From: Paenibacillus physcomitrellae
GTDB lineage: Bacteria; Bacillota; Bacilli; Paenibacillales; Paenibacillaceae
Length of the DNA: 64,000 bases
Assembly: GCF_002240225.1 (NCBI RefSeq)
Contig: NZ_CP022584.1
Span: 930,001 to 994,000, forward strand
Direction of reading: 5' to 3'
Under the pieces are notes generated by a model. The model searched no databases, was not told the DNA's origin, and saw only the letters and a list, made by a program, of their open reading frames with translations. A program made the translations under genes and the position numbers. This document shows, piece by piece, positions 52,691 to 61,317 of the stretch (position 1 is the stretch's first letter; each line of letters starts with the position of its first letter).

Positions 52691-53647
52691 CTAGGTAAGA
52701 TCAACGACAAACTCGTCTTTCTGAGGATATTTCTCAGGAGAATAGTAATTGTACCGATCCAGATAAGGGGAATAGGTCCGAACATGCATCTTCTGGTGTT
52801 TAAGATCAAACTGAAGCAGTCTCATAAAACCCTCTCCACCTTTGCTGGCCTCCTGGTAATCCGCCAGAATCTGATATACCTTCCGGTCCTTGTGGCCGTC
52901 CTGATTATCATCCAGTTCATCTACTTTCAGCTGGGAGCTGTGGTAATGACCGCAAAGCACAGCAAAGACGTTGCGGTTTGGAATTACCACTTTGTTGTAA
53001 ACTTGCTCCGCCACTTGAGAACGCTGACCATCTGCCAGCAGGTACTCATGAAATGCCAGAATGGCTTTATGGTCCGAATATTTAGACAACACTTTGTTCA
53101 TCCATGCCAGCTCCCGCTGCCCTATTCCCCAGCCCATATAAACGACTACAAATTTCATGTTCCCTTCCGTAATCAGATCATAATGTCCGTGGTTGTTCTC
53201 ATAAGAACGGCCATAAACGGGGCTTTTCTTGAAGCGGCTCGCACCAAACCATTTGCGGTAATTGACATCATTTTTCCCGGAATCGCTCACATCATGATTG
53301 CCCGCCAGAACCCCGTATGGAATTTTGCCCTGCTCCAGCACCTGCATCGCCAAATCGGCCTTCTCCCACTGCGTGCCTTCTGCCCAATGGTTCACAATAT
53401 CCCCCGTATGGACGACGTATTTGATCTTCTGCTCCTCCTGATGCAGGACTGTCCAATTGACCATCGCGTTATAAATTTCAGGATAACTTTCCGAATAATA
53501 CTGCGTATCCGACATCCAGACCATCGAGAAATCAAACGGATCCTCTGCTTGTGCCCCGGCCTCATGTCCTGGAATATGGAGACCGACAGCCAGAATGAAG
53601 CAAGCAGCAGCGATTCTAAGAAGCTTGTAGATGCGTTTCCCTTTCAT
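52691..53647 (-). CDS. Secreted metallophosphoesterase
   Basis: 318 residues from the ATG at 53647 with GAAGGGGA upstream; the 95-codon upstream extension is not signal-like. Signal peptide LRIAAACFILAVGLHIPG ... AGA. Calcineurin-like motifs: VWMSDTQ (D), HTGDIVNHW (GD), LAGNHDV (GNHD), AFHEYLL and CGHYHSSQ (GHxH). It hydrolyses a phosphoester outside the membrane; substrates of this group include nucleotides, lipids and teichoic-acid-like polymers. Single gene. Confidence 0.9.
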   Translation of the reverse strand: MKGKRIYKLLRIAAACFILAVGLHIPGHEAGAQAEDPFDFSMVWMSDTQYYSESYPEIYNAMVNWTVLHQEEQKIKYVVHTGDIVNHWAEGTQWEKADLAMQVLEQGKIPYGVLAGNHDVSDSGKNDVNYRKWFGASRFKKSPVYGRSYENNHGHYDLITEGNMKFVVVYMGWGIGQRELAWMNKVLSKYSDHKAILAFHEYLLADGQRSQVAEQVYNKVVIPNRNVFAVLCGHYHSSQLKVDELDDNQDGHKDRKVYQILADYQEASKGGEGFMRLLQFDLKHQKMHVRTYSPYLDRYNYYSPEKYPQKDEFVVDLT

Positions 53648-53812
53648 CTGAGAAGTCCCCTTCCATGAATTCAACAACTTATTTCCTCTGTTTACTTTTC
53701 CAAATCCGGCAGAAAATAACCATCTTCTTTTTCCGTTATAAAACAGCAATGGCTCGCCCATACTAATGGAACCCTGTAAGAAGGAATTTCGAAGGATGAA
53801 AGAGGGAAGAGT

Positions 53813-54283
53813 ATGGCATGGGCACTTATGGGGATCACTTTTGTAATCATCTGGCCGGTCGTTTTCTTGATGAAGAAAAACCTGCCTTGGGATGTGCTGT
53901 ATACGAATGTGCTGTTTGGTTTGTTTGCTCAAAACCTCTCCGACAGCTTTGCCAGCTTTCGTTATTTAGCGTGGGGATTCTTTGACATTAACCAAGTTGA
54001 ATACAGCTCCCTTTTCGTCATTTTGGGCATTTACCCCGCTTTTGCCATTCTCATTGTTAATTTGTTCCCCTTCAAAGGTGGAGTGATCATACAAATTTTT
54101 TACCTGCTGGGCTGGTCTATTTTCTCCACTCTCTATGAAGGGCTTGCTATTAAGTCAGGCATTATCTGGCACATGCACTGGGATTTATTTTGTTCCTTCT
54201 GTCTTTATCCGTTTATTTATTACCTGCTGATTCTGCAAATCCGGCTCCATTTATGGCTCAAACGTTTGCCTGACTCCACCTGA
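53813..54283 (+). CDS. Small polytopic membrane protein (CBO0543-like), first of three
   Basis: 156 residues, about five membrane segments; AGAGGGAAG before the ATG. Segment LLGWSIFSTLYEGLAIKSG and MHWDLFCSFCLYPFIYYLL recall Firmicute membrane proteins annotated CBO0543; the assignment is tentative. The third gene of the cluster has the same W-x3-T-x2-E pattern, so the two are probably paralogues. Function unknown. Confidence 0.6.
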   Translation: MAWALMGITFVIIWPVVFLMKKNLPWDVLYTNVLFGLFAQNLSDSFASFRYLAWGFFDINQVEYSSLFVILGIYPAFAILIVNLFPFKGGVIIQIFYLLGWSIFSTLYEGLAIKSGIIWHMHWDLFCSFCLYPFIYYLLILQIRLHLWLKRLPDST

Positions 54284-54310
54284 CTCCACAAGAGAAAGAG
54301 GATTCTGATC

Positions 54311-54757
54311 ATGTTATATGTGGAATTGATTGTCGTCTTTCTGTCCCTCATTGGGTTATTCAAGATCCATACTCTAGAGCGAAAAAACACCCTTATTGCC
54401 TGGATGTTTGGCGTTGTGGTCAATGAACTGTTTATGGTTGTGTCCAATCACGCTGTGATCAAAAGACCATACAACTGGACCACTCTTTGGCCCTATTTAG
54501 TTTATTTTAATCTGATGAATCCGTTGCTTATGCTTGTTGCTGTCCATCTCATACATATTCAAACTGGATGGTATCGGAAAGCTGGCGTAGCTTTGCTTTC
54601 AAGTCTTGTTCTGACAGCCGGCATTTATCTGTTTTATTCGAACCGGATGCTGCATCCCCAGAGTGTTCAGCCGCTGGTAGCGGTGGTTCTCTGGCTGTTT
54701 GGGCTAACCAGCATGTTGGGGCTTGTTCGCTATTTAAGTCATTCCTCCAAGAGGTGA
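54311..54757 (+). CDS. Small polytopic membrane protein, second of three
   Basis: 148 residues, about five membrane segments; AGAGGA before the ATG. Motifs visible: KIHTLERKNTLIAWMFGVVVN, WTTLWPYLVYFNLMNPLL. No recognised family. 27 nt after the first and 6 nt before the third gene, so co-transcribed. The three might form one membrane complex. Confidence 0.6.
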   Translation: MLYVELIVVFLSLIGLFKIHTLERKNTLIAWMFGVVVNELFMVVSNHAVIKRPYNWTTLWPYLVYFNLMNPLLMLVAVHLIHIQTGWYRKAGVALLSSLVLTAGIYLFYSNRMLHPQSVQPLVAVVLWLFGLTSMLGLVRYLSHSSKR

Positions 54758-54763
54758 TTTCTG

Positions 54764-55273
54764 ATGCTAAATCCCCCTGTTCAATTCGATGAAAATGAAT
54801 GGCTCGTACTGGTCACCATGATTTTGCTGCCTCTGCTTATGTATGTGACTCCAAAAAGATTCTCTTCCAGTACCGCCATAGCCATCATGTTATATAATAT
54901 TGCTTTCAGTCTGTGTACCGACTGCTTGGCAGGTTCTTGCTTTCCCTGGGATCTTTACGATACGATGGACACGAAGCAATATGATTTGTTTGATTTCTTT
55001 ATTTATGTGATTCAATATCCGATATACGGGTATTTCTTCGCCTGGTTCTTAAGCTTCTGGAAGGAAAATACGGGAATGAGCCTGCTGTACGTGGTCATTT
55101 GGGCTTTGATTACAACCTTTCTGGAGTGGATTGCTGTACAATTTCACGTTTACCAGTATAAGCAAGATTGGGACATCAACCATTCTGCTTTCTTCTACCT
55201 CATTTATTTCCTGCTGGAAGCCAAATTCGTCCAGTGGCTGCTTCGGCAAGAACCACAAAAAAGCTTCTCCTGA
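54764..55273 (+). CDS. Small polytopic membrane protein, third of three
   Basis: 169 residues, five membrane segments, AGAGGTG before the ATG. VIWALITTFLEWIAVQFHVYQ and DWDINHSAFFYLIYFLL align with the corresponding parts of the first gene product (W-x-IF/LI-T/S-T-x-Y/L-E-x-L/I-A; D/H-W-D). The start INPPVQFDENEWL is unlike it. The stop codon lies inside the terminator hairpin. Function unknown. Confidence 0.6.
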   Translation: MLNPPVQFDENEWLVLVTMILLPLLMYVTPKRFSSSTAIAIMLYNIAFSLCTDCLAGSCFPWDLYDTMDTKQYDLFDFFIYVIQYPIYGYFFAWFLSFWKENTGMSLLYVVIWALITTFLEWIAVQFHVYQYKQDWDINHSAFFYLIYFLLEAKFVQWLLRQEPQKSFS

Positions 55274-55292
55274 GTTCAGGGGAAGCTTTTTT
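55257..55292 (+). terminator. Terminator of the three-gene membrane cluster
   Basis: Stem from AAAAAGCTTCTCCTGA pairing with TCAGGGGAAGCTTTTT, including the stop codon TGA at 55271-55273, followed by TTATCC. Confidence 0.85.
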
Positions 55293-55324
55293 ATCCTGTC
55301 GCTTTATTTTATCCTGTTGCTATA

Positions 55325-55636
55325 TTAGCTGTTAATCCATTTTTTGAGCTGTTCTTTGGATTGGAGTCCTGTCACCTGATGAACGGGAACCCCGTCTTTA
55401 ATGCGGACAATTGTTGGGATGCTCATGATACCGAATTTTGCTGCAGAAGCAGGATTTTCATCCACATTGACTTTGACTACCTTCACTGCATCCCCCATCT
55501 CGGTATCAAATTCATCCAGAATCGGAGACATCGCTTTGCATGGCCCGCACCATGGAGCCCAGAAATCTACAAGAACGGTGCCAGAGTGCCCGTTTACTTC
55601 CGCTTCAAAGGTTTCATCTGTTACATGTTGGATCAT
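55325..55636 (-). CDS. trxA: Thioredoxin
   Basis: 103 residues; AGGAGG before the ATG. Active site FWAPWCGPCKAMSP with the classic WCGPC; FGIMSIPTIVRIKDG has the cis-Pro. Cytoplasmic disulfide reductase working with thioredoxin reductase. Length is typical (103-105). Possibly a second copy in the genome, as trxA is usually near uvrC. Confidence 0.94.
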   Translation of the reverse strand: MIQHVTDETFEAEVNGHSGTVLVDFWAPWCGPCKAMSPILDEFDTEMGDAVKVVKVNVDENPASAAKFGIMSIPTIVRIKDGVPVHQVTGLQSKEQLKKWINS

Positions 55637-55872
55637 TTTAAATTCCTCCTAAAGGTTATTGGTTGGTTGGAGCCCTATTAGGCGTCCTTATAAATTGCCG
55701 AAAATCATATTTTGTAAAATATTTATATTTAAAAAAATTTAATGGTTCTAAAGTCAGAGACACGATGTGGACAACGTATGAATTCCCACTTTGGTTGCTG
55801 GGTAAGAAAAACCGCCTGTCAATACGTTGTCACGTTGTCATCCGTCTCCTGCCGATTAACCATTACATTTTC

Positions 55873-56310
55873 TTAATGACTGCTATAATGGTTCACCTGT
55901 ACTGACAATTTCTTGATCGTTTCATTCAATTCCTGGAGCTGATTCATATCCATGGAACTGGCTGACAAGAAAGATTCCGGAATACACATCGCATCCTGCT
56001 TTAAAGCCTCGCCTTTATCCGTCAGCTTAATCATGACGACACGTTCGTCCTGTTTCAAGCGTTCCCGTTTGATCAGTTCGTTAGCTTCCATCCGTTTAAG
56101 CAATGGTGTTAATGTTCCGGTATCGAGATCCAGCGATTCGCCAAGTTCTTTCACCGAGGATTCACCTTGCTCCCACAATACCATCAACACCAAATACTGA
56201 GGATACGTAATTCCGAGCTTCTCCATCAGGGGCCGATACATCCGCGAAATGGCACGGGAGCACGAATATAATGAGAAGCACAAATGATCCTTAAGTTTAA
56301 CTTCCTCCAA
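55873..56310 (-). CDS. ohrR: MarR family regulator, OhrR type (organic peroxide sensor)
   Basis: 145 residues from a TTG at 56310 with GGAGGGG 8 nt upstream; the GTG at 56355 has no site. The N-terminal redox Cys sits in KDHLCFSLYSCSRAI, as in OhrR (Cys15 of B. subtilis). Winged HTH: VKELGESLDLDTGTLTPLLKRMEANELI and RLKQDERVVMIKLT. In B. subtilis OhrR represses ohrA and is inactivated by organic hydroperoxides; no ohr gene is adjacent here. A clear promoter and near-palindrome upstream suggest autoregulation. Confidence 0.85.
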   Translation of the reverse strand: MEEVKLKDHLCFSLYSCSRAISRMYRPLMEKLGITYPQYLVLMVLWEQGESSVKELGESLDLDTGTLTPLLKRMEANELIKRERLKQDERVVMIKLTDKGEALKQDAMCIPESFLSASSMDMNQLQELNETIKKLSVQVNHYSSH

Positions 56311-56359
56311 CCTTATCCCCTCCTTGCATGTATCTTCTTCAGTCAAGTTTTTCACTTGA

Positions 56360-56407
56360 TTACATCGTGCACAATGTAAATATAGCGTATTGTGATTATA
56401 TTGTCAA
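56360..56407 (-). promoter_or_regulatory. ohrR promoter and candidate OhrR operator
   Basis: Minus-strand TTGACA (56407-56402), 17 nt, TATATT (56384-56379). Immediately downstream lies TTACATCGTGCACAATGTAA (56360-56379), a 20-bp palindrome with a single mismatch, overlapping the -10 edge. Confidence 0.75.
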
Positions 56408-56506
56408 CAACTTATTTGGCAAATCGTTAATTGACGGATTCTCTATTTTATTATGCGCGGTGCCCAGGCAGCTTATGCTCATGCCCATTCCTTCTTCTTA
56501 AATCCA

Positions 56507-56536
56507 TTTATGATTCGCTTACATTCATGCATACTA
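56507..56536 (+). promoter_or_regulatory. Sigma-G-type promoter of the germinant receptor operon
   Basis: TTTATG (56507-56512), 17 nt, then CATACTA (56530-56536), which is an exact match to the usual sigma-G -10 as I remember it; the -35 is 4 of 5. Predicted start near 56543, 43 nt before the first gene. gerA-type operons of B. subtilis are forespore sigma-G genes. Confidence 0.6.
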
Positions 56537-56585
56537 TTTGCCCTTTAGGAAGATAATGGGGTTAAACAGCTTGCAGGAGGTTTTT

Positions 56586-57929
56586 ATGACGGATTTTAGA
56601 GAAAGGTTGGAAGCCCGTTTTAAAAATGACCATGACTTTATGTGTTTAACCACTGTCTATCTTGGCCCGCTGCCTGTAACCCTGGCCGGATATTCTTCTC
56701 TAATCCACTTCCCCGATACCCTGAAGCTGTTGACTTTGCAGACTCAGCATTTGACTGAACCGGGCGAGGAAGCGCTTCGGTTCCTCTCTAGTCTCGGAAC
56801 TTCCATACAGGGGCAGAATGCCGAGCAGGAAGCCGCTAAAGCGATAATCCGGGGCTCGATGATCCTCTTTCATGAACCCTCAGGGATATGCATCAACATT
56901 CAAGCTGTGGTTCCGCAAATGCTCAGCCGTCCGATTGAATCCCCTTCCACAGAAAATGTGCTCCGGGGCACGATCAGCTCTTTTAATGAAGATCTGGATA
57001 ACAATATCGGACTCATCCGCAAGCAGCTGATGGATGAAGATTTGCAGATCAAATCTTACCTGTGCGGCAAACAAAAGTCGACAAGGCTTGAAGTTGTATA
57101 TCTCGGCAATGCCGTTCAAGTTGAGTTTTTGAATCGTTTGTTAAAGCAAATTGAAGCAAAACAGGATACTGACACAACTAACATCAGGCAGTTAGGGATT
57201 ATGCTGGGCTTTCGTAAATGGGAGTTTACAACAAAATTCCATTCAACAGAGCTTCCGCAAAGTACAGCCGCTGCTCTTAAGAATGGAAAAGTGGTCCTCT
57301 TGCTGGATCGTTTTCCATTCGCACTCATTCTTCCCAGCCTCCTAGCTGACATGTATGTGATGGAGGACGATAATAATTTTCCGTATCCGTTTACATTGTT
57401 CCTGCGGATGATTCGTATTGCCGGCATTATAATTACACTCTTGATTCCTGGTCTTTATGTAGCACTTGTTTCGGTTAACCCGGAGGTCCTCCGGATCGAG
57501 CTGGCTTTATCCATAGCCAAAAGCCGGGTGGATGTCCCCTACCCTGCCCTTATCGAAACGCTGCTGCTGCTCATTATTCTGGAGCTTATCCTGGAAGCAA
57601 GCGTACGGCTCCCCAAAAGCATTGGACCTACTCTTACGATGGTCGGAGGGATTATTTTGGGAGAGGCCATCGTCTCGGCCAAACTCGTGAGTAACTTGCT
57701 GATTATTATTCTGGCCGCTACAACCATTGCCTGCTCTACGGTTGTCGGGTATCAGAATTCCCTCACTTTACGGCTTATGAAATATGCGGTTTTGTTCCTG
57801 TGTTCCTTTTTCGGTGTCATGGGGCTTGTAGCCGGGCTGGTGATCATCTGCACCTATATAGCCCAAAACGAAACATTTGGAATTCCTTATTTTCAATTAA
57901 AAACTCCAAAGGATGAGAACAGTGGATAA
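56586..57929 (+). CDS. Spore germinant receptor subunit A (GerAA/GerKA family)
   Basis: 447 residues from the ATG at 56586, AGGAGG 5 nt upstream; the frame is open upstream without a site. Family features: an N-terminal soluble domain (about 1-240, the ligand-signalling part), the FPFALILPSLLADMYVMEDD block, and about five membrane segments from residue 280 (IELALSIAKSRVDVPYPALIETLLLLIILELILEASVRLP, then GPTLTMVGGIILGEAIVSAKLVS). It sits in the spore inner membrane with GerB and GerC proteins and senses amino acids or sugars. First gene of a complete A-B-C operon. Some members form oligomeric channels. Confidence 0.93.
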   Translation: MTDFRERLEARFKNDHDFMCLTTVYLGPLPVTLAGYSSLIHFPDTLKLLTLQTQHLTEPGEEALRFLSSLGTSIQGQNAEQEAAKAIIRGSMILFHEPSGICINIQAVVPQMLSRPIESPSTENVLRGTISSFNEDLDNNIGLIRKQLMDEDLQIKSYLCGKQKSTRLEVVYLGNAVQVEFLNRLLKQIEAKQDTDTTNIRQLGIMLGFRKWEFTTKFHSTELPQSTAAALKNGKVVLLLDRFPFALILPSLLADMYVMEDDNNFPYPFTLFLRMIRIAGIIITLLIPGLYVALVSVNPEVLRIELALSIAKSRVDVPYPALIETLLLLIILELILEASVRLPKSIGPTLTMVGGIILGEAIVSAKLVSNLLIIILAATTIACSTVVGYQNSLTLRLMKYAVLFLCSFFGVMGLVAGLVIICTYIAQNETFGIPYFQLKTPKDENSG

Positions 57930-59007
57930 AAGCTTTCCTGTAGTTGTGATGTACATTTTGACCCATTTGGCGTTGATCTTTTTCATGTATCCCACCTATA
58001 TTGTCAGTGCCACCTCTTCTGGTCACTGGCTGCCTGTCCTCTTCGGCTATCTCATCCATCTCATTGTGCTTGTAGCCTATCTGACAGGACTCGGTTATTT
58101 CAATAACCAAGATATTGTTGAAATCCTTACGTCCAATAAAATTGCAGCTATTCTGCTCCTGCTTCCCGTAATCATATATCTGATCCTTCTGGCCATCGTC
58201 ACCACACGGGCCATCTCGGAAATTATTACGATTGTTTATTTGTCCAAAACTCCGACATGGGTGATCATGTGTTTATTTTTAGTTATAGCGGGATATATGG
58301 CTAATTCGGGTCTAAAAGCTTTGCTTCGAATCGGGATATTGCTGGGCCTCATTTTTATACCCATTATATTGATGGTATTGATCGGTTCATTTCAAAACAT
58401 AGACTGGCGGTATATCTTTCCTTTAGTCAGTAAAGAGATGTGGTCCTTTTCTTTTCTCAGTAGCGAATCATTCCATAAAAGCGGCTTCGCCTTCACCGGG
58501 GCCTTTGTATTCTTCGGATTCATCCCCAAACAATTTTCATTGAAACGCAAGCATATTTTATTATCAAGTCTATTTCTGTTTCCTATCTTTCTGGCAGCCG
58601 TTTACGTACCGGTTCTAACCTTCGGGGAGGCCACAGCTGCCCAGTTTCAATACCCCTTTATAACGAGTCTGGATACGGTAGAAAGCAATTGGATGATATT
58701 TGACAGGATCACGGTCTTTTTCCTGCAGAGCTTGATCGCATTCGTCATGCTGTATATCGGACTTGTGATGTGGGAAGCGGTAACAATCCTTAAACGAACA
58801 GTTATTAAAGTGAAGCACGGGTATATCTTGATCGCTCTGGTTCTCTTCGTATTCGCGGTCTGTCTGCAAATTACGGATTGGGCCGATGTAGAGAAAATCT
58901 TTTATTGGAACACACTCTTACGAAGCTATATCATCATCGTCCTTCCGGCTACGCTCCTATTGCTTGGAATATACCGGAAGAGAAAGTATGCCCAGCAGAA
59001 AGGATGA
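57922..59007 (+). CDS. Spore germinant receptor subunit B (GerAB/GerKB, APC-fold)
   Basis: 361 residues. I chose the GTG at 57922, which has AAGGATGA about 6 nt upstream; the ATG at 57913 abuts the same site. Ten hydrophobic segments of the amino-acid-permease fold; typical GerB region TFGEATAAQFQYPFITSLDTV (loop of the transport-like core). Overlaps the A gene end by 8 nt. It binds the germinant within the membrane part of the receptor. Confidence 0.93.
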   Translation: MDKSFPVVVMYILTHLALIFFMYPTYIVSATSSGHWLPVLFGYLIHLIVLVAYLTGLGYFNNQDIVEILTSNKIAAILLLLPVIIYLILLAIVTTRAISEIITIVYLSKTPTWVIMCLFLVIAGYMANSGLKALLRIGILLGLIFIPIILMVLIGSFQNIDWRYIFPLVSKEMWSFSFLSSESFHKSGFAFTGAFVFFGFIPKQFSLKRKHILLSSLFLFPIFLAAVYVPVLTFGEATAAQFQYPFITSLDTVESNWMIFDRITVFFLQSLIAFVMLYIGLVMWEAVTILKRTVIKVKHGYILIALVLFVFAVCLQITDWADVEKIFYWNTLLRSYIIIVLPATLLLLGIYRKRKYAQQKG

Positions 59008-59013
59008 AGCTCC

Positions 59014-60093
59014 ATGCCTCAACTTCAACCTATAGTCCTTTGGCGAACCGCGGTGATGCTGGCTAGTCTGCTCCTGCTCGCGGGCTGTTGGGACAATAAA
59101 GATATCAATCACCGTTCCTTGCCCATCGTGATGGGCGTTTCCATGGAAAACAACCAGTTTAATGTTTATCTAGATATTCCTACTATATCGGCAGAAGGCG
59201 GGGGAATGAAAGTGGTGAAAGGCACCGGGAATACCATCAGTGAAATCATCGACGATCTTAGCGCCGATATCGAAAGCCAGGTGGACCTGCTTCATTTAAA
59301 AATCATTGTCGTCGACAAGAAATACGCCCAAAAAGGGCTTAAAGACAGCATCTATACCTTTATGCGTTCCAGAGACATCTCCGCCAAAACGATCTTGATC
59401 GTTTCCAATGAAGATTTGGACACCTTCTTCAAGGATTTGAACGATTTTTCTCAAGATGAGGAGATCACCCTGTACAACTATTTTCAAAAAAATGCCGGCT
59501 GGAATCCGCAGATCACGGATACACGTATATGGCAGGTCTTCAGAAGTATCAACTCCTACACCCATGACGTCGTTGCTCCTTTGGTGAGAACCGGAGGCAC
59601 AACCCCTGTTGATATTTTAGGTTCTGCGGTGTTCAAAAACGGGAAAATGGTTGACGAAATCAATACGGAAGAAACCTTGCTGATCAATGCTTTTAACGGA
59701 ATAAGCGCCCAAGGAAAAATTGAGGTAATGAACAAGGCGACCGTTCAAATCATTAGCAGCTCGCTCTCCCATAAGACCTCTGTGCGAAACGGAGTTCCTT
59801 ATCTCAACTCTAAATTAAAACTGAAAGTAACGCTTCTGGACACGAAAGGAGACCCTTCCGTTGAAGAAATTAAAAATGAGGTCCAGACTCTCCTTTGTAA
59901 ACGGGTCAAGAAGTTCTTTGCACAAGTCCAACAGGACCAAGCCGATGTATTGGGAATAGGCCAGTTGTTTCGCACCAAGTTATCGAGACCTGAACTGGCC
60001 CATTGGAGGGAAGAATATTATCCGCGTATGGAGCTTAACCTTTCCGTTCACACGGATATTCAGAATCTGGGCAATTTGCGTACTACCGAATAA
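59014..60093 (+). CDS. Spore germinant receptor lipoprotein subunit C (Ger(x)C family)
   Basis: 359 residues; AAAGGA before the ATG, 6 nt after the B gene stop. Signal with lipobox LLLAGC (Cys near residue 25), then WDNKDINHRSLPIVMGV, a fixed Ger(x)C start, and the Ger(x)C C-terminal half with EEIKNEVQTLLCKRVKKFFAQVQ, QADVLGIGQLF. A lipid-anchored subunit needed for receptor function in the spore inner membrane. Completes the operon. Confidence 0.93.
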   Translation: MPQLQPIVLWRTAVMLASLLLLAGCWDNKDINHRSLPIVMGVSMENNQFNVYLDIPTISAEGGGMKVVKGTGNTISEIIDDLSADIESQVDLLHLKIIVVDKKYAQKGLKDSIYTFMRSRDISAKTILIVSNEDLDTFFKDLNDFSQDEEITLYNYFQKNAGWNPQITDTRIWQVFRSINSYTHDVVAPLVRTGGTTPVDILGSAVFKNGKMVDEINTEETLLINAFNGISAQGKIEVMNKATVQIISSSLSHKTSVRNGVPYLNSKLKLKVTLLDTKGDPSVEEIKNEVQTLLCKRVKKFFAQVQQDQADVLGIGQLFRTKLSRPELAHWREEYYPRMELNLSVHTDIQNLGNLRTTE

Positions 60094-60132
60094 GACAAAA
60101 GCTGCGCCGGATACGGAAATGACACTCAAAGC

Positions 60133-60603
60133 CTACAGCCTATAATGCAAAACAAGCTGCAGCCCCGAACGGCCGGTGTTCCGATGGCCCAGGTCTTCAA
60201 AGCCGCATCGGCTGTAGAGCTGCCTTCCGGCTTCATTCTTCTCATTAACCGCCAGCACAATTTCCTCCTGATCCGGAAATAGCTGCTTAACCAGCTCCGG
60301 TAGTTTGAGCATAGCCTGCTTGGCATATCCTTGTCCCTGGTGTTTATGATTCATGCTCAAAGCCCGCAGCAGCACAGCTTTGGGTCTGCCTAACTGTTCC
60401 GCCAGCTCCGAATGAAGATGCAGGACAAAGAAACCTACGGCTTCGGCTTCAATCACAATGACTACCGGATAACGGTTCTCGTCTTGAAGCGCTAATTCCA
60501 GCACTTCCAGCGGCATGGCCGTAAAGGCCTGTTGCTCCTGAGGAAGCTCAAATTTCATCAGGTCTTCGAAAAAGCCGTGCCGGTACAGTTGTAATTCAAT
60601 CAT
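60133..60603 (-). CDS. GNAT family N-acetyltransferase
   Basis: 156 residues. GNAT core: MNHKHQGQGYAKQAMLKL (acetyl-CoA site Q/R-x-x-G-x-G/A) and AVNEKNEAGRQLYSRCGFED at the C-terminus. GGTGGGAGA lies just before the ATG. It acetylates an unknown amine. 17 nt downstream of another GNAT gene in the same direction, so the pair is likely an operon. Confidence 0.9.
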   Translation of the reverse strand: MIELQLYRHGFFEDLMKFELPQEQQAFTAMPLEVLELALQDENRYPVVIVIEAEAVGFFVLHLHSELAEQLGRPKAVLLRALSMNHKHQGQGYAKQAMLKLPELVKQLFPDQEEIVLAVNEKNEAGRQLYSRCGFEDLGHRNTGRSGLQLVLHYRL

Positions 60604-60620
60604 TCTCCCACCTGCTGATC

Positions 60621-61223
60621 TTAAGAATTTACGTGGACCGCTGTTGTCTGAGTTAACCGCATCACATAGAAATCCAGCTCCTCGGATTCTATTCTGCTCT
60701 TGAACCGCACACCTCTAACGAATCCGGCACGTTCATATACGGTGATGGCCCGTTCATTAAAAGCTGCGACAACCAGCTGAATGCCTGTGGCGCCCATCTG
60801 GGTACGCGCGAATTGAATACAGGCCTGGACAAAAGGAACGCCGATTCCTTTGCCTGTCAGCTCTGGCTTCAAGCTCAGACCCAAGTCCAGGAAGCCCGGC
60901 TCGTCGTAAATGCCCAGCGGGTACCCGCCAGGTACTCTCGCCGTCTCTCCGGTACACATGAAACCGGAAAGTTCTTCATCTTCAGCTTCATCTCCCGCTT
61001 CATCGGGCTGCTTCTTTTCAATTTTGCTTTGAATTTGGCTTTGAGCCTTGATTTCGGCACCCTCTCTGGCCGTAGCGGTCCAGAAAGCCCCGCTCATCAG
61101 CTCGGCAATATTCTCTTCGCTGCCGTCCCAGCTGTACAAGGCATAGGGAGGCTCGTAAGTCCAAGTAGAAATTTGGCGCGCGCAAGGTTCATCCATAGGC
61201 CGAAACTGAAAATTTGTTGTCAT
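60621..61223 (-). CDS. GNAT family N-acetyltransferase with an acidic insertion
   Basis: 200 residues from the ATG at 61223, AAGGGGG upstream. GNAT motifs: LSLKPELTGKGIGVPFVQACI (CoA site) and VVAAFNERAITVYERAGFV. An extra segment of about 30 residues rich in Gln, Lys and Glu (KAQSQIQSKIEKKQPDEAGD, then EAEDEEL) interrupts the beta strand region near residue 60-90 and is absent from typical members. Substrate unknown. Confidence 0.88.
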   Translation of the reverse strand: MTTNFQFRPMDEPCARQISTWTYEPPYALYSWDGSEENIAELMSGAFWTATAREGAEIKAQSQIQSKIEKKQPDEAGDEAEDEELSGFMCTGETARVPGGYPLGIYDEPGFLDLGLSLKPELTGKGIGVPFVQACIQFARTQMGATGIQLVVAAFNERAITVYERAGFVRGVRFKSRIESEELDFYVMRLTQTTAVHVNS

Positions 61224-61317
61224 CAAAAGCCCCCTTTCTCTCCCCTTAATTTAGAGTGTGAACATAACTTTTTTGAATTTTGGCCCGTCTGTAGATATTA
61301 AGAAGGGAGTGAAACTT

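Noticed and set aside
55663..55905. 80-residue plus-strand frame in the trxA-ohrR gap
   Set aside because: AT-rich, no binding site, overlaps the 3' end of the OhrR gene on the opposite strand.
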